A stretch of 64,000 bases of DNA from Anaerolineaceae bacterium (GTDB lineage Bacteria > Chloroflexota > Anaerolineae > Promineifilales > Promineifilaceae), in NCBI GenBank assembly GCA_002699125.1, contig PABI01000122.1, forward strand, positions 1 through 64,000. Reading direction: 5' to 3'. The notes under the pieces were generated by a model that saw nothing but the letters and a program-made list of their open reading frames with translations, was not told the DNA's origin and ran no database searches. Of this stretch, positions 9,846 through 16,746 are shown piece by piece. Each line of letters starts with the position of its first letter. Position 1 is the first letter of the stretch. Both the position numbers and the translations under genes were made by a program.

Positions 9846-10586
9846 CTACCACGTTGCCAGCAGCGTTGGCAGTTCCGCCAGGCTGCTGATTTCGCCGTCC
9901 GGCTGCACGCCATCGGGTTTGGCAAAGCGCTGGCTGGAAGGAAAGTAGATGGTGCGTAGTCCGGCGGCACGTCCACCCACCATGTCGCTGGCCGGATCGT
10001 CGCCGACGTAAACGGCCGTTTCCGCTCTCATTCCCAACTCCTCCAGCACGTGCAAAAACGGATCGGCGTTCGGCTTCCACTTATTCACATCGGCCGAAAA
10101 AAGCGTGGCGTCGAAATGGTCCAGCAGGCCAAAACGGTCCATATCTTCCTGGTGCATCTCGCCGGGGAACATCGTGTTGGAAACCAGACCCACTTTGTAA
10201 CCGGCAGATTTTACGGCCGTAACCGTCGCCAACGCCCCATCAATGAGCCATGCCTGCTGCTGGATGGCACGGCCGTATGCCCGCGCCGCCGCCAGCAAAT
10301 CACCGTTGGCAAAACTGTTCACCTCCAACTCCGCCAGCGCCTCGCCAATGAGCGCATGAACCTGCAAGTTGGCCTCTTTGCGCGTGGCCGCCCGCCACAT
10401 GCGGGGCAGGTGAGTAAAGCCAGCCTGCCGAAATGTCTCAAACGACGGCAGCGTGCGGCCGTTTTGGGACAAAACATCATATGCAGCGGCAAAGCCAGGC
10501 GTCTCCAGTTCGGGCCACTGTTCATATTCTCCGGCATACTCAATCAAGGTGCCGCCTAAATCAAAAATCACGGTTTCAATCGTCAA
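9846..10586 (-). CDS. HAD superfamily hydrolase (HAD-IA type, probable phosphatase)
   Basis: A 246-residue Rossmann-fold hydrolase. HAD motif I is DLGGT at residues 10-14, with Gly replacing the usual second Asp. Motif II is the Ser in VSNT, motif III is the Lys in NKWKPN, and motif IV is GDDPASD. A helical cap lies between motifs I and II (about residues 20-125). Members are phosphatases or dehalogenases acting on small molecules. Loss of the second Asp of motif I, which acts as general acid-base in phosphatases, makes activity uncertain, although DLGGT-type members are common and often annotated as hydrolases. Substrate unknown. Confidence 0.85.
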   Translation of the reverse strand: MTIETVIFDLGGTLIEYAGEYEQWPELETPGFAAAYDVLSQNGRTLPSFETFRQAGFTHLPRMWRAATRKEANLQVHALIGEALAELEVNSFANGDLLAAARAYGRAIQQQAWLIDGALATVTAVKSAGYKVGLVSNTMFPGEMHQEDMDRFGLLDHFDATLFSADVNKWKPNADPFLHVLEELGMRAETAVYVGDDPASDMVGGRAAGLRTIYFPSSQRFAKPDGVQPDGEISSLAELPTLLATW

Positions 10587-10722
10587 AAGATACCTCCCTT
10601 AAACATAGCCTCACGCAAAGTCGCAAAGACCATTTTATGCACTTGGCGGCTTGGCGTAAAATTTTCATTCGTAGTGATGTGCCGCTTTTCCTCATCTCCC
10701 TCCCCCAGCTATAATATCCCTC

Positions 10723-11184
10723 ATGCACATCAAACAACCAAATTCAGATTACTGTTTCGTTTGCGGTCGTAAAAATCCGCGTGGCTTGTACGTCACTTTT
10801 TATGATAACGGCCGTAACGAAGTCCACGCCACCCACACCATCCCCGACGTCTATCAAGGCTATCCCGGCGTGGTGCACGGCGGCATTGTCGCCGCCTTGC
10901 TGGATGAAGTGGTCGCCCGCGTCTCTATGATTGGCGATCCGCACCATTTTATGATGTCAGTCAAGCTGGAAGTAAAATACCGCCATCCCGTACCGACTGA
11001 AACGGAATTAACGGCCGTGGGTCGCATTGTGAAGCTGCGCGGCCGGTTGGGCAAGGCGGTTGGCGAAATTCGCCTGCCCGACGGCACCGTGGCCGCCGAA
11101 GCAGAAATGACCCTGGCCGATGTGCCTGCCGAGCTGCTGGCCGATGCCAACCTGGATGCGCTCGGCTGGCGTGTGGACGCCTAA
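10723..11184 (+). CDS. PaaI-type hotdog-fold thioesterase
   Basis: A 153-residue single-domain hotdog protein. The central helix motif (PGVVHGGIVAALLDE, about residues 46-60) is diagnostic of the 4HBT/PaaI group, in which the HGG loop binds the acyl-CoA thioester. An N-terminal CFVCGRKNPRGL segment with two Cys and an NPxGL motif is typical of this subgroup. It probably hydrolyses acyl-CoA or acts as a housekeeping thioesterase in the cytoplasm; the substrate is unknown. The ATG at 10723 has only a weak ribosome binding site. The stop codon overlaps the start of the twin-hairpin element that follows. Confidence 0.87.
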   Translation: MHIKQPNSDYCFVCGRKNPRGLYVTFYDNGRNEVHATHTIPDVYQGYPGVVHGGIVAALLDEVVARVSMIGDPHHFMMSVKLEVKYRHPVPTETELTAVGRIVKLRGRLGKAVGEIRLPDGTVAAEAEMTLADVPAELLADANLDALGWRVDA

Positions 11185-11293
11185 GCAAACCACAGAAAGT
11201 AATTTGAAAAACGAGGCGCGATTTCTCGGTGGTTTGCTCAAGTAAAAGCCAAATGCGCGCTCATTCTAATTCAAACTTCTTTTTGGCTTTTAC
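11184..11293. repeat. Twin-hairpin element with complementary loops (element 1)
   Basis: Hairpin A pairs AGCAAACCAC (11184-11193) with its complement at 11229-11238. Hairpin B pairs GTAAAAGCCAAA (11242-11253) with 11282-11293. Both stems are perfect and unrelated to each other. The loops are partly complementary: loop A has TTTGAA and GAGGCGCG, loop B has CGCGCTC and TTCAAA in the order needed for pairing. The element begins on the last base of the thioesterase stop codon. The rest of the spacer up to 11450 shows nothing else. Confidence 0.6.
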
Positions 11294-11450
11294 ATAGCAC
11301 GATTTTGCCAGAAAGCGTTCCTGTAAGGCAAAGCCGTTTGACTAAAACAAATTCCTACACTTGATATCCGACTGATTCAGTACTAATTACCCTGGTAACT
11401 TAACACAATTTATACGGCACCATGCCTTGTTTATTTTACAATGAGCTATC

Positions 11451-12872
11451 ATGACGCAAACTGCTTATTCCAACGAATTACGCGCCGACACCGCCACAAT
11501 TTTGATTCCCTTAATTGCTGGCGTCACGGCACTGGCTACCCTGATGGGGGCACTGGCGTTTGAATCATTTTCTCTGAGCTGGCATCTTTGGCTGGGGACG
11601 GGTTTAACGCTGGTGGCTGGCGGTGTTGGCCGCCATTTTCTAAAACAAAATCGGGAAGTGGCCGGGACGGTGATTTTTACCGCCGCGCATCTCCTCATTT
11701 TCTACCTCATCATCTTAAAAAATTGGTCCCCGGGCAGCATGTTTCCTTACTTGTTTGCCGTCCTTATTATTGCCAGCAGCATGTTTACCCAGCCGGATTC
11801 CGGCTTCATCACCTGGGGCATAGCCAGCTTTTTAACCGCACTGGGCGTTAGCCAACACATCACCGGCTCCATGAGTCTGGCCCAGCATATTGCCGGGCCG
11901 ATTATCGTCAATTTGTTCGTGGCCGCCGCCGCTTACTTTTCAGCGTTGGAGTGGCAGGTTGCTGTAGAATCTGTCAGCCAGCTGCACATCAAAGCCCAAC
12001 ATCGCCGGGATGAGCTGTTTACCATTCAGGAAGAGCTGCGCCGGACGAATGCCAAGTTGATAAACGTAAATAAAGCATTGGAAAAAGCTCGTGAAACGGC
12101 CGTTGCCGAACGTGATTTGCGTACCCGCTTCATGAACCAGGTAAGCCACGAACTGCGCACCCCCATCAACAGCATCGTCAACTTTGCCCATATTTTAAGC
12201 CAGGGCCAATTGGGCGAGGTCACATCTAGGCAAATCGATTACCTTAACCGGATTGAAAAATCTGGCTGGCACTCTATGAGCGTGCTAAACGATCTGCTCG
12301 ACCTGGCCCAAATGAACGCCGGTGAATTCAGGCTCAGGCGGCAGCGCGTTGATCTGGAAGCGGTTTGTGAAGAAGCAATGGCCAGCGTGCGCAGCCTGTT
12401 GGAAAACGAAGACGTGGACCTCATCCGCGATTACCCTGAGGTGTGGCCAGAGGTAATGGTCGATCCGAAACGATTCCAGCAAGCCCTGCTCAATTTGTTA
12501 AGCAATGCGGCCAAATACACCGACAAAGGGCACATCAAGCTGCGCGTCCGTACCCATCAGCACACGGCGACGTTTGCCGTAGAAGACACCGGCATTGGCA
12601 TTCCTGAAGAGCATTATGACACTGTCTTTCAGGAATTTCGCCAGCTGGATGAAACCATTGCCCGCAAGCGCATCGGCACCGGCCTGGGGCTGCCCATCAG
12701 TCGCCATCTCATCGAGCAGCACGGCGGCACGCTCACCGTCCACAGCGTTGTAGAACAAGGCAGCACCTTCACCATCACCCTGCCGCTGGCAGACAATGAA
12801 GAAGCAGAAGAAGAAGAGACGCCGCCAAAGCGCCTAAAAATGACAGCCGTTGCCCCAGAAGAATCGATTTGA
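11451..12872 (+). CDS. Membrane sensor histidine kinase
   Basis: A 473-residue kinase. Residues about 10-165 contain five or six transmembrane helices without a large external domain, so the stimulus is probably sensed in or near the membrane. A coiled coil (about 175-225) leads to the HisKA domain with H-box SHELRTP, phospho-acceptor His233. The HATPase_c domain has the N box NLLSNAAKYT, G1 box DTGIGIPEE and G2 box GTGLGLPIS. A Glu-rich tail closes the protein. It autophosphorylates and should pass the phosphate to the receiver encoded 12 bases downstream, with which it forms an operon. Confidence 0.92.
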   Translation: MTQTAYSNELRADTATILIPLIAGVTALATLMGALAFESFSLSWHLWLGTGLTLVAGGVGRHFLKQNREVAGTVIFTAAHLLIFYLIILKNWSPGSMFPYLFAVLIIASSMFTQPDSGFITWGIASFLTALGVSQHITGSMSLAQHIAGPIIVNLFVAAAAYFSALEWQVAVESVSQLHIKAQHRRDELFTIQEELRRTNAKLINVNKALEKARETAVAERDLRTRFMNQVSHELRTPINSIVNFAHILSQGQLGEVTSRQIDYLNRIEKSGWHSMSVLNDLLDLAQMNAGEFRLRRQRVDLEAVCEEAMASVRSLLENEDVDLIRDYPEVWPEVMVDPKRFQQALLNLLSNAAKYTDKGHIKLRVRTHQHTATFAVEDTGIGIPEEHYDTVFQEFRQLDETIARKRIGTGLGLPISRHLIEQHGGTLTVHSVVEQGSTFTITLPLADNEEAEEEETPPKRLKMTAVAPEESI

Positions 12873-12884
12873 TACACTTTCACA

Positions 12885-13295
12885 ATGACAATACCGTTAG
12901 CCAACGCCACCATCATACTCGTTGAAGACGATCAAAATGCCCAGCTTGTGGCGCTGGATTTGTTGCGCATGGGCGGGGCCAACCGATGTTATTCTCGCCG
13001 CAGCGTAGATTCAGCCATTTTATTCGCCGAAAAGCTGCCTCAGGTCGATCTCTTCTTGGTCGATATCAACATGCCGCAAAAAAGCGGCTTCGACTTGTTA
13101 GAAGAAGTTCGCCAGCATGAAAAGCTAAAAAATGCGCTGGTGGTGGCCGTGACGGCCGGTACGCTGGAACATGACACCTCATCCATCCATCAGTTTGGCT
13201 TTGATGGGCTGATTAGCAAGCCGCTGCGCGCCACCGAATTTGCCAACCAGGTTCAGCGCATTCTTGAAGGTGAGCGCATCTGGGAAGCGCGCTAA
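12885..13295 (+). CDS. Single-domain response regulator (CheY-like receiver)
   Basis: A 136-residue stand-alone receiver. The acidic pair EDD is at residues 14-16, the phospho-acceptor is Asp60 in LFLVDINMP, the conserved Thr is in VAVTAGT, and the Lys is in LISKP. There is no output domain, so signalling must go through protein-protein contacts, as in CheY- or Spo0F-like proteins. It is only 12 bases downstream of the histidine kinase gene, its evident partner. Confidence 0.9.
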   Translation: MTIPLANATIILVEDDQNAQLVALDLLRMGGANRCYSRRSVDSAILFAEKLPQVDLFLVDINMPQKSGFDLLEEVRQHEKLKNALVVAVTAGTLEHDTSSIHQFGFDGLISKPLRATEFANQVQRILEGERIWEAR

Positions 13296-13322
13296 CCGTC
13301 TATTTTCCTAAATGGAGTTAAT

Positions 13323-13763
13323 GTGAATAAGGCAGTTCCTACAAACCGTTTGATGCCGTTCCGGCCGGTACCGGCAGTCGGATTATTGCTGGTTTTGCTG
13401 CTGCTTACCGGCTGTTTGGGTGGGGGTGGCGATGCGGCGGAAGACACGGCCGTATCCGACCAGGCGGTTGCCCCATTAGCCGGTACGCTGGTTTGCGGCA
13501 CCGACTGCTTGAACCAGGGCCAATGCGGCACCACGGCCGACGGCCGTACCGTCATCTTGGCTCACAACACCCAGCCCGCCACCCGTGATCATAATGTCAT
13601 CCTGGCCAACGACAGCGCCGTCAACATTCTGGGGCAAGAGCCACGCAACGTGCAGGATGCCGCCGGCAACCCCTTCTCGCTTAACTTCTTTCTTGTGCAG
13701 CCAGCAGAAGGCGGCCCCAACAGTTGGGTCGCTGGCAGTTGTGTGAATCAAGCGACGCAGTAG
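13323..13763 (+). CDS. Small lipoprotein of unknown function
   Basis: A 146-residue protein with a GTG start at 13323 preceded by GGAG. The signal peptide carries the lipobox LLTGC (Cys near residue 31), followed by a Gly/Asp-rich linker. The mature part has five further Cys residues (CGTDC, QCGT, GSCVN), suggesting disulphides in an exported domain. No family is recognised. It lies 27 bases after the receiver gene and 4 bases before xdhC, so it may join the two transcription units. Confidence 0.6.
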   Translation: MNKAVPTNRLMPFRPVPAVGLLLVLLLLTGCLGGGGDAAEDTAVSDQAVAPLAGTLVCGTDCLNQGQCGTTADGRTVILAHNTQPATRDHNVILANDSAVNILGQEPRNVQDAAGNPFSLNFFLVQPAEGGPNSWVAGSCVNQATQ

Positions 13764-13767
13764 CCCC

Positions 13768-14568
13768 ATGAGTGATAATTTACGCATCATAACTGAACTT
13801 TTGGCCGCCCAACAGTCGGGTGAGCCTGTCGTATTGGCCACGGTGATCAAAGCGCGTGGCTCCGTGCCGCGCCACAGCGGCAGCAAGATGCTGGTGTTTG
13901 GCGACGGCCGTATCTCCGGCAGCATCGGCGGCGGTGAGATGGAGTCACGGGTGGTCAAAGAAGCGCTACAGGCATTGCAAGACGGCCGTACCCGCGTGCT
14001 GCCCTACTCCCTGGTGGAACCCGATCGCGGCGACCCCGGCGTGTGCGGCGGCGAGGTGGAAATTTATTTGGAACCGTATGCTCCCCCTGCAACCTTGCTT
14101 GTTGTTGGCTGCGGCCACGTAGGGCAGGCGGTGGCCGAGTTGGGCCACTTCCTAGGCTACTGCGTGGTGGTCACCGACGACCGGGAAGGATTAGCTACCC
14201 CAGAAGTGATCCCGAATGCCGACCTGCACCTGCCCGGCAGCTTTGCCGACGCCCTGGCGCAGAACCCCATCACGGCCAATACTTACATCGTTATGGTTAC
14301 GCGCAACGTGCTGGTGGACCGTGAGATTGTGCCCCACCTCGTTCACTCTCCCGCCCGCTACATCGGCATGATGGGCAGTGACCGCCGCTGGGCAGAAACC
14401 AAACGGCTGCTCCTTGAAGACGGCCTGAAAGATGAAGATTTTGCCCGCATCCACGCCCCCATCGGCCTGGAAATTGAAGCGGAAACCCCAGAAGAAATCG
14501 CTGTGAGCATCATGGCTGAGATCATCAAGCTGCGTCGCACGCCCCAAGCCAAGCACGCGGAGGCGTGA
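13768..14568 (+). CDS. xdhC: XdhC/CoxI family molybdenum cofactor maturation protein
   Basis: A 266-residue protein. The N-terminal XdhC_CoxI domain (residues 1-80) has RGSVPRHSGSKM and the SIGGGEME motif. The C-terminal XdhC_C domain (about 105-250) is a Rossmann fold starting VVGCGHVGQAVA and containing YIGMMGSDRRW. Family members bind the molybdenum cofactor, promote its sulphuration, and insert it into hydroxylases of the xanthine dehydrogenase family. The subunit genes of such an enzyme follow at 14.7-19 kb. No clear ribosome binding site precedes the ATG, which is 4 bases after the preceding stop, so translation may be coupled. Confidence 0.9.
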   Translation: MSDNLRIITELLAAQQSGEPVVLATVIKARGSVPRHSGSKMLVFGDGRISGSIGGGEMESRVVKEALQALQDGRTRVLPYSLVEPDRGDPGVCGGEVEIYLEPYAPPATLLVVGCGHVGQAVAELGHFLGYCVVVTDDREGLATPEVIPNADLHLPGSFADALAQNPITANTYIVMVTRNVLVDREIVPHLVHSPARYIGMMGSDRRWAETKRLLLEDGLKDEDFARIHAPIGLEIEAETPEEIAVSIMAEIIKLRRTPQAKHAEA

Positions 14569-14589
14569 ACGCCCCCGCTACATATGAAA

Positions 14590-14693
14590 GGCCCAAAGGG
14601 CCTGATTTTCAAGCCCGACAGGGCTTCCACAACTAGCCGGACGGCTTTAGCCTCCGGCGACGTGGAATCTACCAAGTGACTTTGCTCACTTGT
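14590..14693. terminator. Cluster of four small hairpins between xdhC and the FAD/FeS subunit gene
   Basis: In order: GGCCC/GGGCC with an AAA loop (14590-14602) followed by GATTTT, AAGCCC/GGGCTT (14611-14626), AGCC/GGCT (14635-14646), and CAAGTGA/TCACTTG (14674-14693 region). The first with its T-run could act as an intrinsic terminator or attenuator inside the Mo-hydroxylase locus. The others look like decayed repeats. Confidence 0.45.
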
Positions 14694-14725
14694 CAATCAT
14701 CCAGTCTCAACTTTATACTTGTACC

Positions 14726-16189
14726 ATGAACACACATTTCCACGAGATTACCCATTATGAAACGCCTACATCGGTAACGGCCGTTCTCCAACTGCTGGCT
14801 CGATACGGCCGTCGCGCCCGCATTGTCGCCGGCGGCACAGATTTGCTGCTGGAATTGGAACGCGGTGTTCGTCCCGATGTAGAGATTTTGATCGACGTCA
14901 CGCGCATTCCCGGTCTGGCCGCTATTTCCCAGGATGACTCAGGGCACATCCATTTAGGGCCGCTGGTAACGCACAATCAGGTAGTGGCCTCGCCGCTCAT
15001 CGTGCAGCAGGCGCTGCCGCTGGCTCAGGCCAGCCTGGAAGTCGCTTCGCCGCAGCTGCGCAACCGGGCCACCATCGCCGGCAACCTCATCACCGCCAGC
15101 CCGGCCAACGACACCATCACCCCGCTGCGGGCGCTGAAGGCCAACCTCACCCTCGCCTCCACCCGCGGCGAGCGGGTTGTGCCCCTGGCCGATTTTTACA
15201 CCGGTGTGCGCCAAACAGTCATGGAACCAGATGAAATGGTGACCGACATTTCTTTTGTCCCCATGCCGGAAACGGCGCGTGGCATTTTTGTCAAGCTGGG
15301 GCTGCGCCGCGCCCAGGCGATCTCGGTGGTGCATCTGGCCTTTGTGCTGGATTTTGCCGCCGACGGCACGGTAAAAAGCGCCGCCATCACCCAGGGCAGC
15401 GTGGCTCCCACCATCATCAGCACGCCAGGGGCAGAAACGTACCTGGTAGGCAAAACGCTTACCGACGAGGTCATTGCCCACGCCGCCAATCTGACCACGG
15501 CCGCTGCCACCCCCATTGATGATGTGCGCGGTCCGGCCGAGTACCGCCAGGAGATGGTGCGCGTGCTCACCAAGCGGGCGCTCACCGCGCTGCGCGACGG
15601 CGCGGAACGCAGCCAATGGCCCCAGGATCCGGTGATGCTGTGGGGCGAGACGAACGGCCGTTTCCCCACCGGCGAGAAGTTCCAGCAAACCCACACGCCC
15701 GATACACCGATCACCGCCACCGTCAATGGCAAAACGATCACCGCCAGCGGCGGCAACCACAAAACGTTACTGCGCTGGCTGCGAGAAGAAGGCCTTTTGA
15801 TCGGCAGTAAAGAGGGCTGTGGCGAAGGGGAGTGCGGCGCCTGCACCGTTTTGCTGGACGGCATGGCAGTAATGTCTTGCCTGGTGCCGGCACCGCGGGC
15901 GCATGGTGCCAACATTGTGACCATTGAGGGATTGGCAAACGGGGCCGGTGACGGTACCTTGCATCCACTACAACAGGCGTTTGTGGAGACGGGTGCGGTG
16001 CAGTGCGGTTACTGTATTCCAGGATTTCTGGTAGCGGGCGCTAAATTGTTGGAGGAACGGCCGTCTCCCAATCGTGAGCAAATTTTACAGGCGTTCAGCG
16101 GCAATCTGTGCCGCTGCACCGGCTACTATAAAATCATCGAAGCCCTTGATGTAATCGGCAAAAAGTCTTTGGATAGTCAAACCAAATGA
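14726..16189 (+). CDS. Mo-hydroxylase FAD-binding subunit fused to [2Fe-2S] subunit
   Basis: A 487-residue fusion. The ATG at 14726 fits the usual N-terminus of the FAD subunit better than 14690. Residues 1-280 are the CoxM/XdhB-like FAD_binding_5 domain with IVAGGTDLLLE and TIAGNLITASPANDT, followed by a CO_deh_flav_C domain. Residues about 325-480 are the CoxS-like ferredoxin subunit: a plant-type cluster motif (CGEGECGACT, then a Cys in VMSCLVP) and an alpha-helical second cluster (CGYC and CRC). Electrons from the Mo site would pass through the two clusters to FAD within this chain and its partner. Subunits are usually separate genes (small, medium, large); the fusion and order FAD-then-FeS are less usual. 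Confidence 0.9.
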   Translation: MNTHFHEITHYETPTSVTAVLQLLARYGRRARIVAGGTDLLLELERGVRPDVEILIDVTRIPGLAAISQDDSGHIHLGPLVTHNQVVASPLIVQQALPLAQASLEVASPQLRNRATIAGNLITASPANDTITPLRALKANLTLASTRGERVVPLADFYTGVRQTVMEPDEMVTDISFVPMPETARGIFVKLGLRRAQAISVVHLAFVLDFAADGTVKSAAITQGSVAPTIISTPGAETYLVGKTLTDEVIAHAANLTTAAATPIDDVRGPAEYRQEMVRVLTKRALTALRDGAERSQWPQDPVMLWGETNGRFPTGEKFQQTHTPDTPITATVNGKTITASGGNHKTLLRWLREEGLLIGSKEGCGEGECGACTVLLDGMAVMSCLVPAPRAHGANIVTIEGLANGAGDGTLHPLQQAFVETGAVQCGYCIPGFLVAGAKLLEERPSPNREQILQAFSGNLCRCTGYYKIIEALDVIGKKSLDSQTK

Positions 16190-16206
16190 GTTATCCGATT
16201 ACATAA

Positions 16207-16259
16207 GTAAAAGCGGAAAAAATCCTAAATTCTCTTTGCAAAGCTTTTCCCGCTTTTAC
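16207..16259. repeat. Inverted repeat with GTAAAAGCGG arms
   Basis: GTAAAAGCGG (16207-16216) pairs perfectly with 16250-16259, and AAAA/TTTT extends the stem after one bulged C. The loop is 24 bases. The arms match the hairpin at 47906-47971 and half of element 1 at 11242. It starts 18 bases after a stop codon. Confidence 0.6.
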
Positions 16260-16298
16260 AAGAAAAAGCCGCTCATTAATTGCTGGAGGTAACACACC

Positions 16299-16652
16299 AT
16301 GCGTTTAGAAAAAAAACATGAGGAAGAATTAGCCAGGCGCAAAGGACTCACCGGAAAAACAATCATTCAGGTGATCTGGCTGCTCGTTACAGGTACCCTG
16401 GCCTACTTTTTTACCAATTACCTGTTTAGCGAGGGCATTGTCAATGCCAACATCTTTTACAATCAGCTCTTTATTCCGCGCTCTGTGCCGGAGTTGGGGG
16501 TGAAGCTGATCATGGTCTTTGGTCTGGTGATTGTCATGCAAATTGTCTTCTCTATTGGCTACATTATTGCCAGCCCGGAAGGACGCCGCCGCACGGGCGA
16601 TGCCACGCTGAAATCACGCAACAAAGACCCATTTGACGACCGTTTTGGCTAA
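16299..16652 (+). CDS. Two-helix membrane protein inside the Mo-hydroxylase locus
   Basis: A 117-residue protein with a strong ribosome binding site (GGAGG, 9 bases before the ATG). Residues 1-20 are charged, helix 1 is about 22-43, helix 2 is about 67-91, and the tail is basic and polar. Both ends therefore face the same side of the membrane. No family is recognised. It sits between the FAD/FeS subunit and the Mo subunit and is bracketed by two inverted repeats (16207-16259 and 16660-16716), so it may have its own transcript. A role as membrane anchor for the hydroxylase is conceivable but is only inference. Confidence 0.7.
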   Translation: MRLEKKHEEELARRKGLTGKTIIQVIWLLVTGTLAYFFTNYLFSEGIVNANIFYNQLFIPRSVPELGVKLIMVFGLVIVMQIVFSIGYIIASPEGRRRTGDATLKSRNKDPFDDRFG

Positions 16653-16659
16653 AGAAGAA

Positions 16660-16716
16660 ATTTTCCCGGAAACTCCACAAAAAGCATCAATCTAAACAAA
16701 CAGTTTCCGGGAAAAT
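16660..16716. repeat. Perfect 15-bp inverted repeat before the Mo subunit gene
   Basis: ATTTTCCCGGAAACT (16660-16674) pairs without mismatch with 16702-16716 across a 27-base A-rich loop. It starts 7 bases after the stop codon of the small membrane protein. The stem contains TTTCCCGGAAA, itself a near palindrome. There is no T-run. It could be an RNA processing site or a member of the hairpin elements seen after other genes here. Confidence 0.6.
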
Positions 16717-16746
16717 GAAATAACAATCCACAAATCGAGAAAAAGT

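Noticed and set aside
11184..11293. Twin hairpins considered as tRNA or attC sites
   Set aside because: No cloverleaf, anticodon or CCA end, and no integrase or cassette nearby; the loops pair with each other instead.
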